Shown piece by piece: positions 33,922-42,146 of a stretch of DNA of 64,000 nucleotides. The number at the start of each line of letters is the position of its first letter. Within the stretch, counting starts at the first letter, position 1. The translations under genes were made by a program, and so were the position numbers. The DNA is from Flavonifractor sp. An100. GTDB taxonomy: Bacteria > Bacillota > Clostridia > Oscillospirales > Oscillospiraceae. The stretch is from contig NZ_NFMA01000003.1 of NCBI RefSeq assembly GCF_002161175.1, positions 133,770 through 197,769 of the forward strand, in the 5' to 3' direction. The notes beneath the pieces are model-generated. The model saw only the letters and a list, made by a program, of their open reading frames with translations. It did not search any database and was not told where the DNA came from.

Positions 33922-35346
33922 TTGGGAGGCTTTTTCGGCGCCGTCTCCAAGCGGGACGTTACCCTTGATATTTTCTTCGGAGTGGACTATCACTCGCACC
34001 TGGGCACCCGCCGGGGCGGCATGCTCATCCATGACGCCAAGGACGGATTCCAGCGGCAGATCCACTCCATCGAGAACACCCCCTTCCGTACCAAATTCGA
34101 GAAGGATCTTTCCGATTTCCACGGCTGCAGCGGCATCGGCTGTATCAGCGACACCGATCCCCAGCCCCTGCTGGTGCGCTCTCACCTGGGGCTGTACGCC
34201 ATTACCACCGTGGGCATCATCAACAACTCCGAGCAGCTCATCCAGCAGTATTTCTCCGACCACGGCCACCAGTTTATGGCCATGAGCTCTGGGAAAGTCA
34301 ACGCCACTGAGCTGACCGCCGCCCTCATCAACCAGAAGGACGATCTGGTCTCTGGCATTCTCCATGCCCAGGAAGAGATTCAGGGCTCTTTGACCCTGCT
34401 CATCCTCACCGACAAGGGAGAGATCATTGCCGCTCGGGACAAGCTGGGCCGTCTGCCCGTGCTGGTAGGCAAAAACCAGGAGGGGCACTGTGTCTCCTTC
34501 GAGTCCTTCGCTTACCACAAGCTGGGCTATGAGGACGCCTATGAGCTGGGGCCTCGGGAGATCGTCCGCATCACCCCCGAGGACTGCCAGACCCTCTCCC
34601 CCGCTGGGAAGGAGATGAAGATCTGCGCCTTCCTGTGGACCTACTACGGCTACCCCAACTCCAACTACGAGGGGGTCAACGTGGAGGTCATGCGCTACCG
34701 CAACGGAGAGATCATGGCCCGGGACGAGATCGGCCGGGGTCTGCTGCCCAAGGTGGACTACGTGGCCGGTGTCCCCGACTCCGGCGTCCCCCACGCCATT
34801 GGCTTTGCCAACCGCAGCGGCAAGCCCTTCGCCCGGCCCTTCGTGAAATACACCCCCACCTGGCCCCGCTCCTTCATGCCCACCAACCAGGAGGTGCGCA
34901 ACCAGGTAGCCAAAATGAAACAGATTCCCGTCCCCGAGCTCATCCAGGGCAAGAAGCTCCTCTTTGTGGACGACTCCATCGTCCGGGGCACCCAGCTGCG
35001 GGAGACGGTGGAATTTCTCTACGAGTCCGGGGCCGAAGAGGTCCACATGCGCTCGGCCTGCCCCCCCATCATGTACAGCTGCAAGTACCTCAACTTCTCC
35101 CGCGGCAACTCGGACATGGACCTGCTGGCCCGCCGGGTGGTCCAGGAACTGGAGGGGGACGAGGGACAGCAGCACCTGGAGGAGTACGCCGACGGCACCA
35201 CCGAGCGTGGCAAGTGCCTGCTGCAGTCCATCTGCGAAAAGATGGGCTTCGACTCCCTGGGCTATCAGTCCCTGGATGGCCTGCTGGAGGCCATCGGCCT
35301 CGACCGGGACAAGGTGTGCACCTACTGCTGGAGCGGGAAAGAATAA
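33922..35346 (+). CDS. purF: PurF-like amidophosphoribosyltransferase without the glutaminase cysteine
   Basis: 474 residues from a TTG at 33922, with AAGGAGG seven bases upstream. Two domains are clear: an N-terminal class II glutamine amidotransferase fold (1-235) and a C-terminal phosphoribosyltransferase with the PRPP loop LLFVDDSIVRGTQL and PDSGVPHAIG. The expected Cys-Gly at the mature N-terminus is Gly-Gly (GGFFGAVS), and the oxyanion-side Asn-Gly region reads TVGIINNS; the usual HRGQESAG is HLGTRRGG. The CxxC near the C-terminus (CTYC), a cluster ligand in Bacillus PurF, remains. So it should bind PRPP but not hydrolyse glutamine; ammonia or a partner protein may supply nitrogen. Confidence 0.85.
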   Translation: MGGFFGAVSKRDVTLDIFFGVDYHSHLGTRRGGMLIHDAKDGFQRQIHSIENTPFRTKFEKDLSDFHGCSGIGCISDTDPQPLLVRSHLGLYAITTVGIINNSEQLIQQYFSDHGHQFMAMSSGKVNATELTAALINQKDDLVSGILHAQEEIQGSLTLLILTDKGEIIAARDKLGRLPVLVGKNQEGHCVSFESFAYHKLGYEDAYELGPREIVRITPEDCQTLSPAGKEMKICAFLWTYYGYPNSNYEGVNVEVMRYRNGEIMARDEIGRGLLPKVDYVAGVPDSGVPHAIGFANRSGKPFARPFVKYTPTWPRSFMPTNQEVRNQVAKMKQIPVPELIQGKKLLFVDDSIVRGTQLRETVEFLYESGAEEVHMRSACPPIMYSCKYLNFSRGNSDMDLLARRVVQELEGDEGQQHLEEYADGTTERGKCLLQSICEKMGFDSLGYQSLDGLLEAIGLDRDKVCTYCWSGKE

Positions 35347-35364
35347 TTCACGGAGGTTTTGGAT

Positions 35365-36408
35365 ATGAAAAACTCCCATTCGGAATCCTACGCCGCTGCC
35401 GGCGTGGACGTCACCGCCGGCTATGAGGCGGTGGAGCGCATCAAGCCCATGGTGGAATCCACCTACATCCCCGGGGTGATGGGCACCCTGGGTGGCTTTG
35501 GCGGCATGTTTGCCCCCGACCTGGCCGGGATGAAGAAGCCGGTGCTGGTCTCCGGCACCGACGGCGTGGGCACCAAGCTGCGCCTGGCTATGCTGCTGAA
35601 CAAGCACGACACCATCGGCATCGACTGTGTTGCCATGTGCGTCAACGACATCATCTGCGGCGGGGCCTCCCCCCTGTTTTTCCTGGATTACATCGCCTGC
35701 GGCAAAAATGACCCGGTGCGCATCGCCGAGATCGTCTCCGGCATCACCGAGGGCTGCCGCCAGTCTGAGTGCGCCCTGGTAGGCGGCGAGACCGCCGAGC
35801 ATCCCGGCCTGATGCCTGATGAGGACTACGACGTGGCCGGGTTCTCCGTGGGCATTGTGGACGAGGAGAAGATCATCGACGGCAAGAAGCTCTCCCAGGG
35901 TGACGTTCTCATCGGCCTGGGCTCCACCGGAGTCCACTCCAACGGCTTCTCTCTGGTTCGGAAGGTGCTGGACGTAGAGCACGCCGACCTCACCTCTCCC
36001 CGCCCCGAGCTGGAGGGCAAGAGCTTGGGCGAGACCCTTCTCACCCCCACCCGCATCTATGTCAAGGCTATTAAGGCCCTGCTGAAGGCGGGCGTGGACA
36101 TCCACGCCGTCAGCCACATCACCGGCGGCGGCTTCTATGAGAACGTGCCCCGTATGATGACCGACGGCCTCACCGCCCGCATCGAGCTGAACACCTTCCC
36201 CCGCCTGTCCATCTTTGACCTTATTCAGAAGGCTGGAAACATCCCTGAGCGGGACATGTACAACACCTTCAACATGGGCCTGGGCATGCTCCTGGCCGTC
36301 CCCGCCGCCCAGGCCGGGCAGGCCCTGGAGATCCTCCAGGCCGCCGGCGAGCGGGCCTACCAGGTGGGCTCCGTGGTGGAGGGAGACGCCGGCGTAGAGC
36401 TGGTATAA
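35365..36408 (+). CDS. purM: AIR synthetase PurM
   Basis: 347 residues from the ATG at 35365 (GGAGG eight bases upstream). GGFGGMFAPDLAG, VSGTDGVGTKLRLA and ALVGGETAEHPGLM are the PurM signature; the C-terminal ITGGGFYENVPRM is the second ATP-site segment. It closes FGAM to AIR. It is 18 bases after purF. Confidence 0.97.
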   Translation: MKNSHSESYAAAGVDVTAGYEAVERIKPMVESTYIPGVMGTLGGFGGMFAPDLAGMKKPVLVSGTDGVGTKLRLAMLLNKHDTIGIDCVAMCVNDIICGGASPLFFLDYIACGKNDPVRIAEIVSGITEGCRQSECALVGGETAEHPGLMPDEDYDVAGFSVGIVDEEKIIDGKKLSQGDVLIGLGSTGVHSNGFSLVRKVLDVEHADLTSPRPELEGKSLGETLLTPTRIYVKAIKALLKAGVDIHAVSHITGGGFYENVPRMMTDGLTARIELNTFPRLSIFDLIQKAGNIPERDMYNTFNMGLGMLLAVPAAQAGQALEILQAAGERAYQVGSVVEGDAGVELV

Positions 36409-36421
36409 GGAGGCGATCCCC

Positions 36422-37051
36422 ATGCCGAAACGGATTGCGGTCCTGGTCTCCGGCGGCGGGACCAACCTCCAAGCCCTCATCGACGCCCAGAACCGGGGAG
36501 AGATCGTCAACGGCCTCCTCGCCGCTGTCATCTCCTCCAATCCCAAGGCCTATGCTCTGGAGCGGGCGGAGAAAGCGGGTATCCCCCACTTTGTGGTCTC
36601 CCGGAAGGACTACCCCTCCAACCAGGCCATGACCCAGGCCCTGGTGGATAAGCTGCGGGAGCTGAACATCGACCTGGTGGTGCTGGCCGGTTTTATGGTC
36701 ATCCTCACCCAGGAGATGGTGCAGGCCTATCCCAACGCCATCCTCAACGTCCACCCCGCCCTTATCCCCTCCTTCGCCGGACCCGGCTGCTATGGCCTCC
36801 ACGTCCATGAGAAGGCTTTGGAATATGGGGTAAAGCTCTCCGGCGCCACCGTCCACTTCGTCAGCGAGGAGTGCGACGGCGGACCCATCGTCTCTCAGAA
36901 GGCGGTGGAGGTCCTCCCCGACGACACCCCGGAGATCCTACAGAGGCGGATCATGGAGCAGTGCGAGTGGAAGCTGCTGCCCCAGGCCGTGTCTCTGTTC
37001 TGCCAGGATCGGCTGCGGGTAGAGGGCCGCACCGTCCGCGTATTGGACTGA
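36422..37051 (+). CDS. purN: GAR transformylase PurN
   Basis: 209 residues. The N-terminal IAVLVSGGGTNLQALIDA binds GAR; the formyltransferase centre Asn-His-Asp is visible in LNVHPALIPSFAG (NVHP) and the later D in VHFVSEECDGGPI. It uses 10-formyl-THF. 13 bases separate it from purM. Together with the AICAR transformylase below it is the second folate-dependent step, which fits the ZTP riboswitch between them. Confidence 0.97.
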   Translation: MPKRIAVLVSGGGTNLQALIDAQNRGEIVNGLLAAVISSNPKAYALERAEKAGIPHFVVSRKDYPSNQAMTQALVDKLRELNIDLVVLAGFMVILTQEMVQAYPNAILNVHPALIPSFAGPGCYGLHVHEKALEYGVKLSGATVHFVSEECDGGPIVSQKAVEVLPDDTPEILQRRIMEQCEWKLLPQAVSLFCQDRLRVEGRTVRVLD

Positions 37052-37103
37052 TTTTCCCGGAACACCAATCCCCTTTGGCGCGCCGGACTCACATCTAAAA
37101 CCA

Positions 37104-37208
37104 AGCGGTATGACTGACGGAAGTGGATGAAACCACAGGGAGTACCGCCTCTGGAACGCCGACCGTCTGGGCGCACCTCGTTTGTTCCAAGCGTGGTGCG
37201 CCCTTTTT
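37104..37208 (+). promoter_or_regulatory. ZTP (pfl) riboswitch with terminator
   Basis: Between purN and purO the sequence GCGGTA(37105-37110)...TACCGC(37143-37148) forms the outer helix, GTGG/CCAC an inner hairpin (37123-37136), with GACTGACGG before it and the conserved CCGTCTGGGC after it, the ZTP-riboswitch core (consensus CCGCCTGGGCA). The stem GGGCGCACC (37169-37177) with GGTGCGCCC (37195-37203) followed by five T is a terminator that overlaps the core. High ZTP/ZMP, a sign of 10-formyl-THF shortage, would favour expression of the genes downstream. Confidence 0.82.
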
Positions 37209-37228
37209 GCAAAAAAAGGAGGACATGT

Positions 37229-37939
37229 ATGAAGACCCTTGACCTCAACGAGATCCTGACCAGCCACCCCTACCCCGGCCGGGGCATCGTCCTGGGCCGC
37301 ACTGCCGACAACAAGAAGGCCGCCGTGGCCTACTTCATCATGGGCCGCAGCGAGAACAGCCGCAACCGGGTCTTTGAAGAGACCGAGGACGGCATCCGCA
37401 CCAAGGCCTTCGACGAGAGCAAGATGACCGACCCCTCCCTCATCATTTACCACCCCGTGCGCATCCTGGCCGACGGCTCCACCATCGTCACCAACGGCGA
37501 CCAGACCGACACCATTCGGGACCACATGCTGGAAGGACACTGCTACCGCCACGCCCTGCGCACCCGGGAATTTGAGCCCGACGGCCCCAACTACACCCCC
37601 CGTATCTCCGGCCTGGTCAACCCCGACGGAAGCTATTACCTGTCCATCCTCAAGAGCCTGGACGGCGATCCCGCCTGCTGCTGCCGCTACTTCTACGAGT
37701 ACGACAAGCCTCAGGCCGGCGTGGGCCACTTCATCCACACCTACCAGGAAAACGCCGAGCCGCTGCCCTCCTTTGAGGGAGAGCCCCGCCGGGTGGCCAT
37801 CTCCGCCGCCGACGCCCAGAGCTGGGCTGAACAGCTGTGGAAGAGCCTAAACAAGGACAACAAGGTCTCCCTCTACGTCAGCCTCATCGACCTGGCCACC
37901 GGAGAGCGGGACACCGTCATCGTCAACAAGCACGGCTGA
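37229..37939 (+). CDS. purO: PurO-type IMP cyclohydrolase
   Basis: 236 residues of the archaeal-style IMP cyclohydrolase family rather than the PurH N-domain. The start YPGRGIVLGRT, the RSENSRNRVF motif and NGDQTDTIRDHM belong to this family. It would close FAICAR to IMP, the final step. AAAGGAGG precedes the ATG at nine bases. The ZTP riboswitch lies immediately upstream. Confidence 0.9.
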   Translation: MKTLDLNEILTSHPYPGRGIVLGRTADNKKAAVAYFIMGRSENSRNRVFEETEDGIRTKAFDESKMTDPSLIIYHPVRILADGSTIVTNGDQTDTIRDHMLEGHCYRHALRTREFEPDGPNYTPRISGLVNPDGSYYLSILKSLDGDPACCCRYFYEYDKPQAGVGHFIHTYQENAEPLPSFEGEPRRVAISAADAQSWAEQLWKSLNKDNKVSLYVSLIDLATGERDTVIVNKHG

Positions 37940-37965
37940 AATTTGGGAAAGGAAGTTATACTGCT

Positions 37966-39138
37966 ATGACCGAACTGGAACTGAAATACGGCTGCAACCC
38001 CAACCAGAAGCCCGCCCGCATCTTCATGGAGGAGGGCGAGCTGCCCCTCCAGGTGCTCAACGGCAAGCCGGGTTACATCAACTTTATGGACGCCCTCAAC
38101 TCCTGGCAGCTGGTCAAGGCCCTGAAGAAGGCCACCGGCCTGCCCGCCGCCGCCTCCTTTAAGCACGTCTCCCCCGCCGGTGCCGCCCTGGGCCTGCCCC
38201 TCACCGATGTGGAACGCCACATCTACTTCGCCCCCGAGGGGGAGCTCTCCCCCATCGCCTGCGCCTACATCCGGGCCCGTGGCGCCGACCGGCTGTGCTC
38301 CTTCGGAGACTGGGCCGCCCTCAGCGACGTGTGTGACGCCGACACCGCCCGGTTCCTGGCCCTGGAGGTCTCTGACGGCATCATCGCCCCCGGCTACACC
38401 GACGAGGCCCTGGCCATCCTGAAGACCAAGCGCAAGGGCGGCTACAACGTGGTCCAGATCGACCCCGACTACACCCCCAAAGCAGTGGAGCGCCGGAACA
38501 TCTTCGGCATCACCTTTGAGCAGGGCTACAACGACCTGGACATCAACGAGGACATGCTCCAGAACATCGTCACCGCCAACAAGGACCTGCCCCAGCAGGC
38601 CAAGCACGACATGCTCCTCTCCCTCATCACCCTGAAGTACACCCAGTCCAACTCCGTCTGCTATGTGAAGAACGGCCAGACTCTGGGCGTGGGTGCCGGC
38701 CAGCAGAGCCGCATCCACTGCACCCGCCTGGCGGGCAACAAGGCGGACATCTGGTGGCTGCGCCAGCACCCCAAGGTTCTGGGCCTGCAATTCGTGGATA
38801 ACATCCGCCGCCCTGACCGGGACAACGCCATCGACATCTACATCTCCGACGAGCACGACGACGTCCTGGCGGAAGGCGTGTGGCAGAACACCTTCAAAGT
38901 CAAGCCCGAGGTACTCACCCAGGAGGAGAAGCAGGCCTGGATTGCCCAGCTCTCCGGGGTGACCGTGGGCTCCGACGCCTTCTTCCCCTTCGGGGACAAT
39001 GTGGAGCGGGCCCGGAAGTCCGGCGCCCAGTACATCGCCCAGCCCGGCGGTTCCATCCGGGACGACCAGGTCATCGCCACCGCCGACAAGTACGGCATGG
39101 TCATGGCCTTCACCGGCATCCGCCTGTTCCACCACTAA
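37966..39138 (+). CDS. Stand-alone AICAR transformylase (PurH C-domain)
   Basis: 390 residues with GGAAAGGA upstream of the ATG at 37966. The sequence matches only the transformylase half of bifunctional PurH: the catalytic Lys-His pair in SFKHVSPAGAA (about 67-77), KYTQSNSVCYVKNGQTLGVGAGQQSR in the middle and PGGSIRDDQVI near the end. The IMP cyclohydrolase (MGS-like) half is absent and is replaced by PurO. It adds a formyl group to AICAR from 10-formyl-THF. Confidence 0.95.
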   Translation: MTELELKYGCNPNQKPARIFMEEGELPLQVLNGKPGYINFMDALNSWQLVKALKKATGLPAAASFKHVSPAGAALGLPLTDVERHIYFAPEGELSPIACAYIRARGADRLCSFGDWAALSDVCDADTARFLALEVSDGIIAPGYTDEALAILKTKRKGGYNVVQIDPDYTPKAVERRNIFGITFEQGYNDLDINEDMLQNIVTANKDLPQQAKHDMLLSLITLKYTQSNSVCYVKNGQTLGVGAGQQSRIHCTRLAGNKADIWWLRQHPKVLGLQFVDNIRRPDRDNAIDIYISDEHDDVLAEGVWQNTFKVKPEVLTQEEKQAWIAQLSGVTVGSDAFFPFGDNVERARKSGAQYIAQPGGSIRDDQVIATADKYGMVMAFTGIRLFHH

Positions 39139-39160
39139 TTCAGAAGGAGAACGCATCGCT

Positions 39161-40417
39161 ATGAAGGTTTTAGTTGTAGGCGGAGGCGGCCGGGAACACG
39201 CCATCTGCTGGAAGCTGGCCCAGAGCCCCAAGGTCACAGAGCTCTACTGCGCCCCCGGCAACGCCGGCATTGCCCAGGTGGCCACCTGCGTCCCCATTAA
39301 GGCCACCGACGTGGAGGCCATGGTGGCCTGGGCGAAGGAGAACGCCATGGACTTTGTCATGGTGGCCCCCGACGATCCCCTGGCCCTGGGCATGGTGGAC
39401 GCCCTGGAGGCGGCGGGTATCCCCGCCTTCGGCCCCCGGAAGAACGCCGCCATCATTGAGGCCAGCAAGGCCTTTTCCAAGGAACTGATGAAGAAGTACC
39501 ACATCCCCACCGCCAAGTATGAGACCTTTACTGACCTTGACAAGGCCCTCTCCTACATCCAGGAGCAGGGGGCTCCCATCGTGGTCAAGGCGGACGGCCT
39601 GGCCCTGGGCAAGGGCGTGGTTGTGGCCTCCACCGTAGAGGAGGCCCAGAAGGCCGCCCGGGAGATGATGGAGGACAAGAAGTTTGGGGAGAGCGGCTCC
39701 ACGGTGGTCATCGAGGAGTGCATGGTGGGCCCCGAGGTCACCGTACTGGCCTTCTGCGACGGGGAGCACCTGGTGCCCATGCTGTCCTCCCAGGACCACA
39801 AGCGGGCCTACGACGGCAACCAGGGCCCCAACACCGGCGGCATGGGGGCCTTCTGTCCCTCCCCCAAGTACACCCCCGACCTGGCCAAGACCTGTATGGA
39901 GCAGATCTTCCTGCCCACAGTGGCCGCTCTAAAGGCGGAGGGCCGTCCCTTCAAGGGGGTCATCTACTTCGGCCTGATGCTCACCCAGAACGGGCCCAAG
40001 GTGGTGGAGTACAACGCCCGCTTCGGCGATCCCGAAACCCAGCCCATCCTATCCATGCTGGACAGCGACCTGATGGATATTTTTGAGGCCTGCGTCAACG
40101 GCACCCTGGACCAGGTGGACATCCGCTGGAAGAAGGGGGCCGCCTGCTGCCTGGTACTGGCCTCGGGCGGCTATCCGGTAAAATACCAGAGCGGCTATCC
40201 CATCTCCGGTTTGGAGGAGGCGGGCAAGTCCGCCACCGTGTTCCACGCCGGCACCAAGAAAGGCGAGGATGGGGCCATCCTTACCGCCGGAGGCCGGGTG
40301 CTGGGGGTCACCGCCCTGGGCGACACCCTGGAGCAGGCCATTGCCAACGCCTATGCCGCCGCCAAACCCATCTCCTTCCAGGACATGCACTTCCGCACGG
40401 ACATCGGCAAGGTATGA
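39161..40417 (+). CDS. purD: GAR synthetase PurD
   Basis: 418 residues from the ATG at 39161. GGGGREHAI at the start, VKADGLALGKGVVVA in the ATP-grasp region and EYNARFGDPETQ near 290 are the PurD signature. It joins phosphoribosylamine and glycine. Because phosphoribosylamine comes from PurF, its presence in this operon with the unusual PurF is consistent. The stop overlaps the next start by four bases. Confidence 0.97.
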   Translation: MKVLVVGGGGREHAICWKLAQSPKVTELYCAPGNAGIAQVATCVPIKATDVEAMVAWAKENAMDFVMVAPDDPLALGMVDALEAAGIPAFGPRKNAAIIEASKAFSKELMKKYHIPTAKYETFTDLDKALSYIQEQGAPIVVKADGLALGKGVVVASTVEEAQKAAREMMEDKKFGESGSTVVIEECMVGPEVTVLAFCDGEHLVPMLSSQDHKRAYDGNQGPNTGGMGAFCPSPKYTPDLAKTCMEQIFLPTVAALKAEGRPFKGVIYFGLMLTQNGPKVVEYNARFGDPETQPILSMLDSDLMDIFEACVNGTLDQVDIRWKKGAACCLVLASGGYPVKYQSGYPISGLEEAGKSATVFHAGTKKGEDGAILTAGGRVLGVTALGDTLEQAIANAYAAAKPISFQDMHFRTDIGKV

Positions 40418-41082
40418 GCGAACTGAATCTACAGGGCGTCGTTTTTGACGTGGACGGCGTCCTCTTCGACACTGAGCGGCTGTGCCAGAATGTTTGGATC
40501 ACGCTCAGCCGTGAGATGGGCTGGCCCGAGGCCGGAGAGCGCTACCTGGAGTTTGTAGGCCAAAACCGCACCGATATCCGGGCCAAAATGCTCCGCTTCT
40601 GGGGGCCGGAGTTCCCCATGGAGCAGTTTCTCCAAACCTGTTCCCAACGCTCCCAGGCCCGCATTGAGCGGGACGGCGTGCCGATGAAGCCCGGTGTGGT
40701 GGAAATTTTGGACTTTTTACATGAAAAGGGTATTCCCATTGCCCTGGCCACCTCCACCGGACAGGAGCGCACCCTGCGGCGGATGGAGCTCACCGGACTG
40801 GGCCACTATTTCCAGGCCATCGTCACCGGTGACATGATCGAGCACAGCAAGCCAGACCCGGAAATCTATCTGGTGGCCTGTCAGCGTCTGGGCACTGACC
40901 CCGGACACACTCTGGCTGTGGAGGACTCCCGCAACGGCATCCTCTCCGCCCACGCCGCCGGCATGCCGGTGGTCATGGTCCCCGATCTCATCCCGCCCAC
41001 CCCTGAGCTGGAAGAGATGATTTGCTGCCGCTGTGACAGCCTGCTCACGCTGAAGCAACAGCTGGAAGCGAGCCTGCCCTGA
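40414..41082 (+). CDS. HAD-family phosphatase, beta-phosphoglucomutase-like
   Basis: 222 residues, start ATG overlapping the purD stop (ATGA). HAD subfamily with motif 1 DVDGVLFDTE (11-20), cap region 20-80, motif 2 ATSTG, motif 3 Lys in HSKPDPEIYLVA and motif 4 EDSRNGILSAHAAGM. Members act on sugar phosphates or nucleotides. Translational coupling to purD suggests a role in the purine operon, for instance housecleaning of a phosphorylated intermediate, but this is a guess. Confidence 0.88.
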   Translation: MSELNLQGVVFDVDGVLFDTERLCQNVWITLSREMGWPEAGERYLEFVGQNRTDIRAKMLRFWGPEFPMEQFLQTCSQRSQARIERDGVPMKPGVVEILDFLHEKGIPIALATSTGQERTLRRMELTGLGHYFQAIVTGDMIEHSKPDPEIYLVACQRLGTDPGHTLAVEDSRNGILSAHAAGMPVVMVPDLIPPTPELEEMICCRCDSLLTLKQQLEASLP

Positions 41083-41098
41083 TTTCTAATTTTCAATA

Positions 41099-41147
41099 AA
41101 AATCCCCTTCCGTACCCGCAAACCGGGACACGGAAGGGGATTTGTTT
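41099..41147. terminator. Bidirectional terminator of the purine operon and the LysR gene
   Basis: A 12-13-bp stem AATCCCCTTCCGT (41101-41113) with its complement near 41130-41142, inner CCCG/CGGG pairing and T-runs on both sides. Confidence 0.85.
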
Positions 41148-41164
41148 TGCTTCCTGCGTTCCAA

Positions 41165-42025
41165 TTACTGTATCCAGTCTGCCCAGGCGCTGGAAAACAG
41201 ATTATCCTTTAGACACACAAAATAAAAGGCTCCGCCCATGGGGATCCCCTCTAAATCAAAACGAGCCAAGGTCCCCTGCTCCAGCTCCTTTTCCACCACC
41301 GGGGCATACAAAAATGATACCCCTAAGCCGTCGGCCACCAGGGATTTGATGGTGGAAAAGTCGCTGATGGTCACTACATTCGGAAAGCCGTACAGGGCAT
41401 AGTTCTGCCGGTGGAGTGCTTCTTCAAAAATCGCCCGTGTCCCGGACCCGGACTCCCGGACAATCAGTCGCTCCCCCGCCAGCTCCTCCACCGGCACCAC
41501 CCGTCCGGCCAACCGATGCCCCGAGGGACAAACCCCAAAAAATTCTTCCTTCCGATAGAGCGTGGATTCATACCGGTCCCGCTGAAAAAATCCCTCCACC
41601 AGCGCAAAATCCAGCCGACCTCCCTCCAATTCCTGGAGTAATACGGAGGTATTATCCACCATAAGGGAAAAGGTAGCCTCCGGATGGGCACGGAGAAACT
41701 TCTCCACTTTGGGAGCGATGACATATTCCCCGATGGTTTTGGATGCCCCCACCCGCAAGGACATGGGCACATCCACGGCCATAGCCTCCTCCACCTTCTG
41801 GCTGTTATAGGCCAAAGACCGGGCCAGCTCCCGCAAGCGCAGCCCCTGCTCCGTGAGCCGGAGCACCTTCCCCTCATACACAAACAGCCGGCAGCCGTAG
41901 TGCTCTTCCAAATACCGGATATGGTGGGTCACTGCCGGCTGGGTCAGACACAGCCGCTCCGCCGCCCGGGTATAATTCATGGTCTCACACAGGATTAAAA
42001 AGGTATTCCAGCGAGGGTCCAACAT
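41165..42025 (-). CDS. LysR-family transcriptional regulator
   Basis: 286 residues: a winged HTH (1-60, TFLILCETMNYTRAAERLCLTQPAVTHHIRYLE) and a periplasmic-binding-type co-inducer domain (90-286). It diverges from the YeiH exporter gene, with 121 bases between them carrying a T-N11-A dyad, so it very likely controls that gene. CysB/CbbR-type ligands are small sulphur or carbon compounds; the specific ligand is unknown. Confidence 0.9.
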   Translation of the reverse strand: MLDPRWNTFLILCETMNYTRAAERLCLTQPAVTHHIRYLEEHYGCRLFVYEGKVLRLTEQGLRLRELARSLAYNSQKVEEAMAVDVPMSLRVGASKTIGEYVIAPKVEKFLRAHPEATFSLMVDNTSVLLQELEGGRLDFALVEGFFQRDRYESTLYRKEEFFGVCPSGHRLAGRVVPVEELAGERLIVRESGSGTRAIFEEALHRQNYALYGFPNVVTISDFSTIKSLVADGLGVSFLYAPVVEKELEQGTLARFDLEGIPMGGAFYFVCLKDNLFSSAWADWIQ

Positions 42026-42058
42026 GGTACATCACCCATTAAAATAATTTATGGATAC

Positions 42059-42073
42059 ATTAGGATTCTTAAT
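42059..42073. promoter_or_regulatory. LysR-type T-N11-A box
   Basis: ATTAGGA and TCTTAAT arms around one base, with T42060 and A42072 in T-N11-A spacing; one mismatch in the dyad. It lies between the divergent start codons. Confidence 0.5.
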
Positions 42074-42096
42074 TTTATTTTATCAATAATCTGGTT

Positions 42097-42102
42097 TATA
42101 AT
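42097..42102 (+). promoter_or_regulatory. -10 box of the YeiH gene
   Basis: TATAAT 45 bases before the start codon, with only a poor -35 match 17 bases upstream (TTTATT), in keeping with a promoter that needs an activator. Confidence 0.55.
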
Positions 42103-42146
42103 CAAGATGTCCATAGGAAAAATATAGAACGAAAAGAGAGATAACG

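Noticed and set aside
33145-36546. Open frame of 1133 codons on the minus strand across purC, purF and purM
   Set aside because: It lies exactly opposite well-supported purine genes; strong G/C at third positions removes stops from the antisense frame. The composition (Gly, His, Val, Asp-rich) is that of a shadow frame.
37127-37230. Frame starting at 37127 as an N-terminal extension of purO
   Set aside because: The sequence is the ZTP riboswitch and terminator; the ATG at 37229 has its own ribosome site.
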